Below, in pieces: positions 27,590 to 35,692 of a DNA stretch of 64,000 nt (the stretch's first letter is position 1; every line of letters starts with the position of its first letter). This DNA comes from CAYWPG01 sp964460035. GTDB taxonomy: Bacteria; Pseudomonadota; Gammaproteobacteria; Nitrococcales; AK92. A program made the translations under genes and the position numbers. The notes beneath the pieces are model-generated. The model saw nothing but the letters and a program-made list of their open reading frames with translations. It had not been told where the DNA came from and did no database searches. Where the stretch lies: assembly GCA_964460035.1 (NCBI GenBank), contig CAYWPG010000015.1, positions 1 to 64,000 of the forward strand, read 5' to 3'.

Positions 27590-27745
27590 CTAGCGGGCGA
27601 CGGGCGCACATTGCTGCAGCAACGACAGCAGGCCCAGCACGAGAAGCAGCAGCAGCGCCGCGGCAGCTCGGACGCGGCGCTGCATATCCAGCTCTCTTAC
27701 GCACATAAGCACCAACTGCGCCGCGCCCCGGAGCAACCGGCTCAA
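27590..27745 (-). CDS. Possible 51-residue membrane miniprotein coupled to ssuB
   Basis: A TTG at 27745 overlaps the ssuB stop by four bases (TTGA), a coupled arrangement. It opens a 51-codon frame with one leucine-rich membrane segment (AAAALLLLLVLGLLSLL), basic residues before it and a lone cysteine after it (QQCAPVAR). Alternative ATG starts lie at 27706 and 27685. I do not recognise a family. The second sulfonate ABC cluster has a comparable small membrane frame after its permease gene, which makes this one more credible, but GC-rich DNA yields such frames by chance. Confidence 0.35.
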   Translation of the reverse strand: MSRLLRGAAQLVLMCVRELDMQRRVRAAAALLLLLVLGLLSLLQQCAPVAR

Positions 27746-28584
27746 GAGACTTTCCACGCCGGCTTTCTCCGCTCCTGCACAGCCACGCCCGTACCCGCAT
27801 CGCGCCGCGTAACATCGCCCGGATCGAGCAGACGCTGCAGAATGCGCTCCTGCAAGCGCCCGAACTCGACACTGCCGCGGGATCTGGGCCTAGGCAGATC
27901 GATGGCGATATCCAAGGCTGGTTGGCCGCTCTCGAGCAGAATCACCCGGTCGGCCAGCGTCACCGCTTCGGCGACATCGTGTGTCACCAGCAGGGCGGTG
28001 AAACCGCGCGCTAGCCACAGCTCCTCGATCAGCCTGTGCATCTCGATGCGGGTGAGCGCATCCAGCGCTCCCAGCGGCTCGTCCAGCAGCAAGAGGCGCG
28101 GGTCATGAACCAGCGCGCGCGCCAGCGCCACGCGCTGACGCTGCCCACCGGACAGCACCCGCGGCCAGGCGTGTGCGCGCCCGCCCAGGCCGACCTGTTC
28201 CAGTACCGCCTGCGCCTGCGCCAGCCCCGCCGGCAGGCCGAGCGCGACATTGTCAACGACCCTGCGCCAGGGCAGCAGGCGGGAGTCCTGAAACATGATC
28301 CGGCTCTCGCCGTTGAGGCGGCGCAAGACCTTGCCGTCGACTCGCACCTCTCCCGCGTCGGGGCTCTCCAGCCCGGCGATCAGCCGCAGCAGCGTGCTCT
28401 TGCCGCAACCGCTGCGGCCGATGACGGCCACGAAGCTGCCCGGATCTATGGCCAGCGAAAAATCCGACAGCACGGCCATCCCGTCATAGCGCTTGCCGAC
28501 ACCGGCCAGTTCCAGCGCGGCGCCGCTGCGGACGGCGGCCCGGCGAGGCCCCGTTCTGAGTTCACGCAACCATTGTGCCGACAT
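27742..28584 (-). CDS. ssuB: Aliphatic sulfonate ABC transporter ATPase SsuB
   Basis: The 280-residue ATPase has Walker A GRSGCGKST, the Q-loop MFQDSRLLPW (the QDSRLLPW form is typical of SsuB), signature LSGGQRQRVALARAL, Walker B LLLLDEPLGALD and switch histidine VTHDVAEA. It energises uptake of alkanesulfonates. It begins 15 bases after ssuC in the order ssuA-ssuD-ssuC-ssuB. The C-terminal 45 residues are a divergent extension. Confidence 0.93.
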   Translation of the reverse strand: MSAQWLRELRTGPRRAAVRSGAALELAGVGKRYDGMAVLSDFSLAIDPGSFVAVIGRSGCGKSTLLRLIAGLESPDAGEVRVDGKVLRRLNGESRIMFQDSRLLPWRRVVDNVALGLPAGLAQAQAVLEQVGLGGRAHAWPRVLSGGQRQRVALARALVHDPRLLLLDEPLGALDALTRIEMHRLIEELWLARGFTALLVTHDVAEAVTLADRVILLESGQPALDIAIDLPRPRSRGSVEFGRLQERILQRLLDPGDVTRRDAGTGVAVQERRKPAWKVS

Positions 28585-28599
28585 CGTCGCGCTCCCTTC

Positions 28600-29385
28600 T
28601 CAGCTGAATTGATAACTCGGATGCCACACCAGCAGGCGTCGCTCCAGCACTCGCGCAACCACATCCGCCAGCTTGCCCAACAGGGCGTACAACAGGATGG
28701 CGAGCACCACGACGTCGAGCTGCATGAACTCCCGCCCCGTCATCGCCATGTAGCCGATTCCCGAGCTGGTGGCGACGGTTTCGGCGACGATCAGCGTCAG
28801 CCACATAAAGCCGAGCGCGTAACGAACGCCCACGAAGATCGACGGCAGGGCGCCAGGGAAGATGACCTCGCGAAACAACGCGGAGCGGCTCAAGCCGTAG
28901 CTGCGCCCCATCTCGATCAAGCCGCTGTCCACCGCCTTGATGCCGTGCAGCGTATTGACATAGATCGGGAAGAACACCCCCAGCGCGACCAGGAAAATCT
29001 TGCCGCCCTCGCCTATGCCGAACCAAATGATCACCAATGGAATCAAGGCCAGGTGGGGGACGTTGCGCACCATCTGGACGGTGGTATCGAGCAAGGACTC
29101 GCATTGCCGGAACAGGCCATTGAACAGTCCCAGCACGAATCCTACGCCCGCGCCGATGACGAACCCCACCGCTGCCCGCTTCGTACTTATCAGCATATGC
29201 TGGAGCAGCTCGCCCGAGACGCTCAGACTCCACCCGGCGGACATGACCTCCAGGGGCGATGGCATGACGTTGGACGACAGCCATTGCTGCACGATGGACA
29301 AATGCCAGAGCACCAGCAGCAGAAACGGTACCAGCCACGGCGCGAGACGCGCCGCCCACTCACGCCAGCGTGACAATGGATTCAT
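28600..29385 (-). CDS. ssuC: Aliphatic sulfonate ABC transporter permease SsuC
   Basis: The 261-residue inner-membrane permease has about six membrane segments and the EAA-type loop (GRSYGLSRSALFREVIFPGALPSIFVG). Residues such as PHLALIPLVIIWFGIGEGGKIFLVALGVFFP are typical of the SsuC/TauC/NrtB group. It overlaps ssuD by four bases. With SsuA and SsuB it forms the importer that feeds SsuD. Confidence 0.93.
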   Translation of the reverse strand: MNPLSRWREWAARLAPWLVPFLLLVLWHLSIVQQWLSSNVMPSPLEVMSAGWSLSVSGELLQHMLISTKRAAVGFVIGAGVGFVLGLFNGLFRQCESLLDTTVQMVRNVPHLALIPLVIIWFGIGEGGKIFLVALGVFFPIYVNTLHGIKAVDSGLIEMGRSYGLSRSALFREVIFPGALPSIFVGVRYALGFMWLTLIVAETVATSSGIGYMAMTGREFMQLDVVVLAILLYALLGKLADVVARVLERRLLVWHPSYQFS

Positions 29386-30542
29386 GGAATGGCCTCCCGT
29401 TTAGGGCGCTCCCAGGCCAAGGTGCCGGTGTCGCCCACCGGGCCGTTATTGAGCACCCCCTTCACGGTCTCTTCGGGGAGCTTCACCGGCAACAGCGGGA
29501 ACAGCAGCTCGGCGACCCGGTAAGCCTCTTCCAGGTGCGGATAGCCGGAGAGAATGAACGTATCGATGCCGAGATCGGCGTACTCTTGCAGGCGCGCCGC
29601 CACTTGCTGCGGATCGCCGACCAAGGCCGTACCAGCGCCGCCTCGCACCAGCCCTACCCCGGCCCAGAGATTGGGACTGACTTCCAAGGCTTCCCGAGTA
29701 CGCGCGGCGCCTTGGCGGTGCAACGCCGCCATACGCCGCTGCCCCTCCGAGTCGGAACGTGCGAATGCGCGCTGAGCGGCGGCGATCGTTTCGTCGTCCA
29801 GATCGGCGATCAGCCGCTCGGCAGCGGCCCAGGCCTGAGCTTCGGTTTCCCGCACGATCACGTGCAGCCGCACACCGAAACGCACGCTTCTGCCCACCGC
29901 CGCCGCACGCGTGCGAACGTCGGCCAGCTTTGCCGCCACCGCCGCCGGCGGTTCTCCCCAAGTCAGATAAAGATCGGTCTCGCGGGCCGTGTAATCGTGC
30001 GCTGCCGGCGAAGAGCCGCCTATATACACCGGCGGATGCGGCCGTTGCACGGGCGGGAACAGCAGCCGTGCGCCCTTCACCCGCTGGTACTGGCCTTCGA
30101 AATCCACTGTCTCCCCAGCCAGCAGGCGCTTCCAGACGTGCATGAACTCCTCGGTCGCCGCGTAGCGTGCGTCATGATCGAGAAACAGTCCTTCGCCAGC
30201 GAGTTCGTTCGCATCGCCGCCGGCGACCACATTGATCAGGACTCGCCCCTGCGATAGCCGGTCCAGGGTGGCGGTCTGACGGGCTGCCTGCGCGGCGCTG
30301 GTCACACCCGGCCGCAACGCCACCAGCAATTTGAGGTGCCGCGTCACTCCGACCACCGAGGCGGCGACCAGCCAGGGATCCTCGCAGGTAACGCCAGTGG
30401 GAATGAGCACGCCACCGAAGCCGAGCCGGTCCGCGGCCTGCGCGATCTGGCACAGATAAGTGTGGTCGACGACGCGGCCGCCTTTCGCGCTGCCCAGATA
30501 ACGGCTTTCGCCATGCGTGGGAAGAAACCAGAAAATGTTCAT
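29382..30542 (-). CDS. ssuD: FMNH2-dependent alkanesulfonate monooxygenase SsuD
   Basis: The 386-residue bacterial luciferase-type enzyme splits alkanesulfonates to an aldehyde and sulfite using FMNH2 and O2. The sequence follows E. coli SsuD throughout: FWFLPTHGESRYLG at the start, IPTGVTCEDPWLVAAS with the conserved cysteine near 54, YLTWGEPP, FGVRLHVIVRET with the active-site Arg and His, and ISPNLWAGVG-like SPNLWAGVGLVRGGAGTALVG. Its FMNH2 would come from SsuE or the flavin reductase encoded near 37-38 kb. Confidence 0.97.
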   Translation of the reverse strand: MNIFWFLPTHGESRYLGSAKGGRVVDHTYLCQIAQAADRLGFGGVLIPTGVTCEDPWLVAASVVGVTRHLKLLVALRPGVTSAAQAARQTATLDRLSQGRVLINVVAGGDANELAGEGLFLDHDARYAATEEFMHVWKRLLAGETVDFEGQYQRVKGARLLFPPVQRPHPPVYIGGSSPAAHDYTARETDLYLTWGEPPAAVAAKLADVRTRAAAVGRSVRFGVRLHVIVRETEAQAWAAAERLIADLDDETIAAAQRAFARSDSEGQRRMAALHRQGAARTREALEVSPNLWAGVGLVRGGAGTALVGDPQQVAARLQEYADLGIDTFILSGYPHLEEAYRVAELLFPLLPVKLPEETVKGVLNNGPVGDTGTLAWERPKREAIP

Positions 30543-30567
30543 ACCGAGACCTCCTAGCCAGATGTCA

Positions 30568-31554
30568 TCAACGCCAGTGCCAAACGGCTTCTTCTACTCG
30601 TAGCGCCCGCGGGATCAGCCGCTGCGCGTGCAAGGTGTCGGCGATCCGCTGCTGGGCAGCGATCACTTCCTCGGTCAACGGCTGCGGCCCGAACTTGCCG
30701 CGCCGAATGGCGGTCTCCAGCGCGGCCGGAGAAACCTGAAGCTCGCGCGCAAGCTGCTCGGCCGCGGCAGCAGGATTGGCAGAGATCCAGGCGCCGACCC
30801 TGCCGATCTCTTCAAGGATGATTTGGATCACCTGCGGGTGGTTTTGCAGAAAGAGCGAGGGCGCAAGATAGAAGCCGTAGTTGTCGACCAGCCCTTCCCC
30901 ATCGATCAGCACGCGTGCGCCATCGGCCTGCGCGACGGCGTAGAAGTAGTCCCAGATCGCCCAGGCATCGATATCGCCTCGGGCAAAAGCCGAGCGCGCA
31001 TCCGACGGCGGCAGGAAGACGATCCGAACGTCGCGTGGCACCGAAAGCCCTTCACGCTCCAGAGCGCGCAGCACGAAGTAGTGGGCATTGGAACCGCGCG
31101 CGACGCCTATACGCGTGCCCCTGAGATCCGCCACGGTGGCGATAGGCGAGTCGGCACGGACCAGCAGCGCCTCGTTGCGGGGCGACGCTGGCTCGTAGGC
31201 GACATAGGTCGTTTGCGAACCCTGCGCGGACTGTCCGAAAACCGGCGGCGTCTCGCCGGTCGCACCGAAGTGGACGCGGCCGGCATTGAGCGCTTCCAGC
31301 AGGGGCGGGCCGGAGGAGAACTCCGCCCAGCGCACCTTCACGCCGTGCGGCGCCAGGCGCCGCTCCAAATCGCCGCGCGTCTTGAGAATGATCAGCGTGC
31401 CGTACTTCTGGTAGCCGACGGTTAGCTCGCTCGGCCATGTCTGCGTGCTCGCCAGCGCGCTGCCTCCCAAGGCAAACGCCACGGCCAATGCAGCCGCCAG
31501 CAGGCCTAGAACGGCACTGCGCCTGCGGCGGGCTACGTCTTCAACTGCCCTCAT
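30568..31554 (-). CDS. ssuA: Aliphatic sulfonate-binding protein SsuA
   Basis: The 328-residue periplasmic binding protein has a signal peptide (to about residue 35, ALAST) and the SsuA body: VGYQKYGTLIILKTRG, then GATGETPPVFGQ and VARGSNAHYFVLRAL. I chose the ATG at 31554 because AGGAGACAATCG precedes it. The longer frame from 31614 would start ahead of the likely transcript start. It is the first gene of ssuADCB and lies downstream of a sigma-54-type promoter and tandem activator sites. Confidence 0.93.
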   Translation of the reverse strand: MRAVEDVARRRRSAVLGLLAAALAVAFALGGSALASTQTWPSELTVGYQKYGTLIILKTRGDLERRLAPHGVKVRWAEFSSGPPLLEALNAGRVHFGATGETPPVFGQSAQGSQTTYVAYEPASPRNEALLVRADSPIATVADLRGTRIGVARGSNAHYFVLRALEREGLSVPRDVRIVFLPPSDARSAFARGDIDAWAIWDYFYAVAQADGARVLIDGEGLVDNYGFYLAPSLFLQNHPQVIQIILEEIGRVGAWISANPAAAAEQLARELQVSPAALETAIRRGKFGPQPLTEEVIAAQQRIADTLHAQRLIPRALRVEEAVWHWR

Positions 31555-31626
31555 CGATTGTCTCCTGAGTTCCCCATGCGTTAGGTCCGCGCCGCAGCCT
31601 TGCGAACGCTTCACGCGACCCGCATT

Positions 31627-31641
31627 GCAACCCCTAGGCCA
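31627..31641 (-). promoter_or_regulatory. Candidate sigma-54 promoter of ssuADCB
   Basis: On the minus strand the element reads TGGCCTAGGGGTTGC, keeping GG-N10-GC and the TTGC box and differing from TGGCACG-N4-TTGC at three of eleven positions. It would start transcription near 31615, about 60 bases before the ssuA ATG. The tandem activator sites at 31707-31743 lie about 66-102 bases upstream of it, the geometry also seen at the other sulfur promoters. Confidence 0.6.
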
Positions 31642-31706
31642 ACACCGAAAACCCTTGCAACTACGGGATGTTGCGCTTTCAGCAGCGCCGTTCTGTCCGC
31701 GCCGGC

Positions 31707-31743
31707 CCGTGGCATTTCACGGCTCGCCCGTGACATGCCACGC
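31707..31743. promoter_or_regulatory. Tandem activator sites between ssuA and the LsfA-like gene
   Basis: Two 16-base inverted repeats are present: CCGTG-GCATTT-CACGG at 31707-31722 and CCGTG-ACATGC-CACGC at 31728-31743. They are exactly 21 bases apart, so on the same face of the helix. Together they also form a 14-base-armed inverted repeat. They lie between a leftward and a rightward sigma-54-type promoter. Similar sites stand before the flavin reductase gene and sbp. I infer they bind the SfnR-like activators of this window. Confidence 0.65.
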
Positions 31744-31839
31744 CCCCGGCACCGGCAACGGGGGCAAGTGAGCGGCCGCCGCAGCGGACGCTAGCGCCAG
31801 CGGCGATGGATTGCCTGGCGCGCGAGGCGGGATCAGGGC

Positions 31840-31855
31840 CGGCACGCTTCCTGCT
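31840..31855 (+). promoter_or_regulatory. Candidate sigma-54 promoter of the LsfA-like gene
   Basis: CGGCACGCTTCCTGCT keeps GGCACG and GC with the right spacing and differs from consensus at two of eleven positions. It faces the LsfA-like gene at 31988 and would leave a leader of about 120 bases. The tandem activator sites lie about 97-133 bases upstream, shared with the opposite ssuA promoter. Confidence 0.5.
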
Positions 31856-31987
31856 TTGCCATTGACTGCTCGACGCCGCCGGATGCGGCCGTGCTTATTC
31901 GGCTTGCAAGGCGCGCCACATAACGAGGGAACTCGCCGACTCGCCATAGCGGCGAAAGCATGAACGGGATACAGGAGGAGCCAACTG

Positions 31988-32533
31988 ATGACTCTGAAAC
32001 CGGGACAGCTCGCCCCCGATTTTCTCCAGGACTCTACGCACGGCTGGATTCAGTTCCACGAATGGCTGGGTGCGAGCTGGGGCATACTCGTCGTCTGTCC
32101 CACAGACGATGAGCTCTGTTGTATCGACGAGACGGTGCAGCTTGCACGCCTAGCGCAGGCGCTGGAGCGCCGCAACGCGCGCATGGCCGTACTCTCGCCT
32201 CACTTCGTTGAGCTTCACGTGCGCCGTGCGGAGGAGTTGGTGCGCTCTCGCGGTATTAGCGTCATCTACCCGGTTATCGTCGATCCTCACGGACACGTCG
32301 CCCGCCTCTATGGATTTAGCGATACCAGGAAGGGGATCCATGCGCTGCTGATCGACTCTCGCAAGCGCGTACGTCTGAGCTGGAGCGTCGAGCGCGCCGA
32401 CCGGGGGCTGACAGACGATATCCTCGGCACCGTGGACCAGGCCCAGCGCGATCCGGACTTCAATCCGACGGAGCGTGCAGCCCCGCCGCCTGAAACGCCG
32501 CACACGGGGGCGGTGCGCCGCGAGGTTCGCTAA
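31988..32533 (+). CDS. LsfA-like (1-Cys peroxiredoxin-related) protein lacking key catalytic residues
   Basis: The 181-residue protein follows the N-terminal two-thirds of Prx6/LsfA peroxiredoxins (APDFLQDSTHGWIQFHEWLG). LsfA in Pseudomonas is a sulfate-starvation protein encoded beside ssu genes, and here too the gene is divergent from ssuADCB. The active-site region is unusual. Instead of HPADFTPVC it reads CPTDDELCC, so the peroxidatic Cys is kept (Cys45), but the Thr is Glu42 and extra cysteines sit at 37 and 44. The later Arg of the active site and the YP-(S/T)TGRN segment are not recognisable, and the C-terminal domain is missing. AGGAGG precedes the ATG. Peroxidase activity is doubtful; a thiol or sulfur-carrier role is possible. 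Confidence 0.8.
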   Translation: MTLKPGQLAPDFLQDSTHGWIQFHEWLGASWGILVVCPTDDELCCIDETVQLARLAQALERRNARMAVLSPHFVELHVRRAEELVRSRGISVIYPVIVDPHGHVARLYGFSDTRKGIHALLIDSRKRVRLSWSVERADRGLTDDILGTVDQAQRDPDFNPTERAAPPPETPHTGAVRREVR

Positions 32534-32585
32534 CGCCGCGGGCTCCCGCCCGTACCGCGGATCGGCCCGGGCCATGGCCGCGCTC

Positions 32586-32615
32586 CCGCCAATCCGCCAC
32601 CAACCGCATTGGCGG
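32586..32615. terminator. Hairpin between convergent genes
   Basis: CCGCCAAT and ATTGGCGG pair perfectly over eight bases around a 14-base loop, between the end of the LsfA-like gene and the end of the convergent ABC ATPase gene. No T run follows on either strand, so termination is only suggested. Confidence 0.4.
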
Positions 32616-32622
32616 CATGCGG

Positions 32623-33363
32623 TCAGGATGCGAGATCCAGTGCCGCCACCACCCGCCGTTTGAACTCCAGCAGTTCCGTGCCGGTGCGGGAGCGCGGACG
32701 CGGCAGGTCAACGACGATCTCCTCGCGTATGGTGCCGGGCGTACCGCGCAGAACCACAATACGGTCCGCCAGCAACACGGCCTCCTCTACATCGTGGGTA
32801 ACGAAAATCAGGGTAAAACGCGACTCCTGCCAAAGCGCCAGCACATGCTCTTGCAACGCAGCGCGGGTGAAGCTGTCCAGTGCGCTGAACGGCTCGTCCA
32901 GCAGCAGGATGGCGGGCCTGCGGACCAGGGCGCGCGCGATGGCAACGCGCTGCGCCATGCCGCCGGAGAGCTGGCGGGGCAGAGCGGCGGCGAACTTCTG
33001 CAGACCGACCCTGGCCAAGACATCAGCGATACGGGCCTCCTGCTCGTCCCTGGGCAGATCGAGCAAAACCAGTCTGACGTTCTCTTTGACACTCAGCCAA
33101 GGCATCAGACGAGGCTCCTGGAAAACCATGGCGATACTGGCAGAGGGCGCGCGCACTTCCTCGCCGTCCAGCACCACGCGCCCCCCGGAAGGAGGCTCCA
33201 GCCCGGAGACGATGCGCAGCAGAGTGGATTTGCCGCAGCCGGAGGTGCCCACCAGCGCAACGATCTCGTGGCGCGCGACTGCAAGATCGATATGCTCCAG
33301 CGCGAAATGGTTGACGCCGCCAGAGTCCAAGAATTGCTTGGAAACATGGGAAATTTGCAGCAT
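32623..33363 (-). CDS. ABC transporter ATPase, SsuB/TauB/NrtD group
   Basis: The 246-residue ATPase has Walker A GTSGCGKST, Q-loop VFQEPRLMPW, signature LSGGMAQRVAIARAL and Walker B LLLDEPFSALD. It is the last gene of the second sulfonate-type operon, 72 bases after the SfnB-like gene. It would power the permease at 34846-35679 with the binding protein at 35693-36679. The substrate is an alkanesulfonate, sulfonate ester or another sulfur compound; the sequence does not decide. Confidence 0.9.
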   Translation of the reverse strand: MLQISHVSKQFLDSGGVNHFALEHIDLAVARHEIVALVGTSGCGKSTLLRIVSGLEPPSGGRVVLDGEEVRAPSASIAMVFQEPRLMPWLSVKENVRLVLLDLPRDEQEARIADVLARVGLQKFAAALPRQLSGGMAQRVAIARALVRRPAILLLDEPFSALDSFTRAALQEHVLALWQESRFTLIFVTHDVEEAVLLADRIVVLRGTPGTIREEIVVDLPRPRSRTGTELLEFKRRVVAALDLAS

Positions 33364-33435
33364 TGATGCCTCCTGGCCGTAAGGCCCGCAGCGCCTCTTC
33401 CGGATGCCGGTACGGACTTCCCCGCAGCAGCCCCC

Positions 33436-34671
33436 TTAGGAATAAGAAGTCGGCGTCGGATATACGCCCTCCAGCGCCCAGCGCCCCAGATCGCGGATTT
33501 TGTAGTCAATCGGATCGTGCAGCGTGTGGGTGCGCGCGTTACGCCAGAAGCGGTCGTATCCGAATCGGCGCGAGGTCGCGCGAGCCCCGGCGATATCGAA
33601 TAGCCGGCTGCTAGCGTCCAGCGCGATTTCGTGCGCCAGCACCTTGGCCTCTGCTATGGCTACCGCTGCTTCCCCACGATCCCCCAAGGTGATGCCATCG
33701 CCCTTGGGGAAATGTTCCTGAACCACGTCCGCCGCCCGGTCCGCCAGCACCTGTGCCGCGCGCAGCCTGCTCCAGAGCTCGCCGTAGTGGCGTTGAACGT
33801 AGGGATCATCCTTGGAAGCCGCTGCGGCGGACGCCAGCCACGGGCGCGCCTGCGTCAGGGTGTATGCCTTCGCTTCCGCGAACGCGCCTTCGGCAATGCC
33901 TACGTAAAGATTGACCAGCACCAACTGCGCAAGGCAGGTGCGGAAGTGCGCCGCCGGACGCCACGGCACGCCGGGCGGCAGTAACACCTCGTCGGGCAAC
34001 ACCTCGACCTCATTGAAAGTCACGCTGCCGCTATCGGTCTGGCGTTGGCCTATCGCGTCCCAGTCGTCGTGCACCACGATCCCGCGACGGCGGGTCGGCA
34101 CCGCAGCCACGACCAGCGACTGTGTGGGTTCGTGCCAGGCGGATGCGGTCAGATAGTCGGAACCGAGCGCGCCCGAGCAAAAGCTCTTATCGCCATGGAA
34201 GATGTAGCCGCCGCCGGGGCGCTCGGTGGCCACCGTGCGCCTGTCCAGCGGATTGAGCGTATTGCCCCAGAACAGGCGCTTGGTGGCCGTCTGCGTCAGC
34301 AGATACTCCTTCTGCCGCTCGGTGCCGTACAGCAGAACGGAACCTACCTGCAGGTGGTGAAAGGCGAAGATATGCGCCAGCGACGAGTCGGCCCGGGCGA
34401 TCACTCGCACCGTCCGATAGATCGCCGGCCAAGACGCCCCCAGGCCTCCGTACTGAACCGGGACGGACAGGCCAAGCAGGCCGCTCTCGCGCAGCAGCTC
34501 GCGCTCCGCGGCAGCGTGGCCCCCTGCCTGGTCGCGCTGCACGGCGGTGCCTGCCAGCGCCCGCGCCACCCGCTCGGCCTCGTCCAGCCATGCCTGCTCG
34601 TTCAGTCGGCCCGGTGCCGGCCGGTGTTTGCCCGCGGGCAGCGCCGAAAGTGGTTCCACAATCTCGGTCAT
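33436..34671 (-). CDS. Acyl-CoA dehydrogenase-fold flavin monooxygenase, SfnB/DszC-like
   Basis: The 411-residue protein has the acyl-CoA dehydrogenase fold: an N-terminal helical domain with GLLGLSVPVQYGG, a middle beta domain with FWGNTLNPLD and FHGDKSFCSGALGSDY, and a C-terminal helical domain. The pattern resembles SfnB and DszC, FMNH2-using monooxygenases of sulfur compounds rather than true dehydrogenases. The ATG at 34671 has TGGAGA upstream. The longer frame from 34842 would swallow the small membrane gene. It is in an operon with two flavin reductases and a sulfonate-type importer, which suits an FMNH2-dependent desulfurising enzyme. Confidence 0.85.
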   Translation of the reverse strand: MTEIVEPLSALPAGKHRPAPGRLNEQAWLDEAERVARALAGTAVQRDQAGGHAAAERELLRESGLLGLSVPVQYGGLGASWPAIYRTVRVIARADSSLAHIFAFHHLQVGSVLLYGTERQKEYLLTQTATKRLFWGNTLNPLDRRTVATERPGGGYIFHGDKSFCSGALGSDYLTASAWHEPTQSLVVAAVPTRRRGIVVHDDWDAIGQRQTDSGSVTFNEVEVLPDEVLLPPGVPWRPAAHFRTCLAQLVLVNLYVGIAEGAFAEAKAYTLTQARPWLASAAAASKDDPYVQRHYGELWSRLRAAQVLADRAADVVQEHFPKGDGITLGDRGEAAVAIAEAKVLAHEIALDASSRLFDIAGARATSRRFGYDRFWRNARTHTLHDPIDYKIRDLGRWALEGVYPTPTSYS

Positions 34672-34691
34672 ATTCGTCTCCAGTGCTGTAA

Positions 34692-34835
34692 TCAGCGATT
34701 TTTCAGATACTTCACGCAGCGGCCGCCGATGTACTGAATGCCTGTCACTAGCAGCATCAACAGCACTATCGCCATTACCGTCGCCGTAGCGCGAAGCGCC
34801 GAGCAAGGTTCTGGCAACTGGAAAATCCGCCGCAT
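34692..34835 (-). CDS. 47-residue membrane miniprotein in the second sulfonate operon
   Basis: An ATG at 34835 lies only eight bases after the permease stop, with GAGG overlapping that gap as ribosome site. The frame encodes 47 residues: a short soluble start with a cysteine (LPEPCSALRATA), a clear membrane segment (VMAIVLLMLLVTGIQYI), and a basic tail with a second cysteine (GGRCVKYLKNR). The next gene begins 20 bases after its stop. Spacing, ribosome site, charge bias and a single well-formed membrane helix make it a likely real gene. I do not recognise a family. It may assist the ABC permease. Confidence 0.6.
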   Translation of the reverse strand: MRRIFQLPEPCSALRATATVMAIVLLMLLVTGIQYIGGRCVKYLKNR

Positions 34836-34845
34836 CGTCCAACCC

Positions 34846-35679
34846 TCACTGCGTGCGGCCGATAGAGTCCTGCCAGGCCAGCAGGGGACGCGCGAGCGCG
34901 ACGAGCAGCGCATCCGACAGCTTGCCGGCCAGCGCGAACAACACCAGCGCACCAATGATCCGCGCCGGATTGCCGGTCATCTGTCCGTCCAGCATCAGAA
35001 AGCCAAGCCCTTGGCTGGCTCCCATCAGCTCCGCCGCGATCACGAACATCCAGCCCAGGGCCAGCCCGGCGCGCAGGCCGATCACGTAACCGGGCAGCGT
35101 CGCGGGCAGCAAAACGCGGCGCACAACACTCCAGCGCGACAGGCGGTACACGCGCGCCACTTCAAACAGCTTCCGATCCGTCTCGCGGATACCGGACATC
35201 AAGTTCAGGTAGATGGGGAAGAACACCCCCACGGCGATCAGGATGATCTTGGAAGTCTCGAAAATCCCGAACCAGAGAATGAACAGCGGCACCCAGGCCA
35301 GCGAAGGCACAGCTTTCAAGGCCTGCAAGCTGGGATCGAGCAGCTCCCTGGCAACACGCGAGGAGCCCGTGAGCGCGCCCAGTACCGTCGCCACGGCCGT
35401 ACCGCACAGAAAGCCCGCCGCCACACGCCCGGCGGTAGCCAGGATGTGGGCCGGCAGCTCGCCCCGACTCCATAGCAGGGCCAGTTCATGCCACACCGAT
35501 AAGGGATGCGGCAGCAGGTACTCGGGAAATGCGCCATGCCTGGACAGCGCACTCCATAGCAGGAGTATCGCCAGCGGCAGCCCCCAGCCCTTCCAGGCCG
35601 GGCTGCGCACGCCCACTGTCAACCGGCTGCCGCCAACCGCCGGTGCTACCGCCCGGCCTGCGTTGCTGAACGGTCTCAC
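34846..35679 (-). CDS. ABC transporter permease, SsuC/TauC group
   Basis: The 277-residue permease has about six membrane segments and the EAA-type loop around ARVYRLSRWSVVRRVLLPATLP. SLAWVPLFILWFGIFETSKIILIAVGVFFP is typical of sulfonate/taurine/nitrate permeases. The start is a GTG at 35679, preceded by AGGAGG overlapping the stop of the upstream binding-protein gene. Frame continuity to 35721 lies inside that gene. Confidence 0.9.
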   Translation of the reverse strand: MRPFSNAGRAVAPAVGGSRLTVGVRSPAWKGWGLPLAILLLWSALSRHGAFPEYLLPHPLSVWHELALLWSRGELPAHILATAGRVAAGFLCGTAVATVLGALTGSSRVARELLDPSLQALKAVPSLAWVPLFILWFGIFETSKIILIAVGVFFPIYLNLMSGIRETDRKLFEVARVYRLSRWSVVRRVLLPATLPGYVIGLRAGLALGWMFVIAAELMGASQGLGFLMLDGQMTGNPARIIGALVLFALAGKLSDALLVALARPLLAWQDSIGRTQ

Positions 35680-35692
35680 TGGACTGCACCTC

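Noticed and set aside
28036..29373. 445-codon plus-strand frame opposite ssuB and ssuC
   Set aside because: Antisense shadow of conserved transporter genes; Gln/His/Arg-rich translation without domains.
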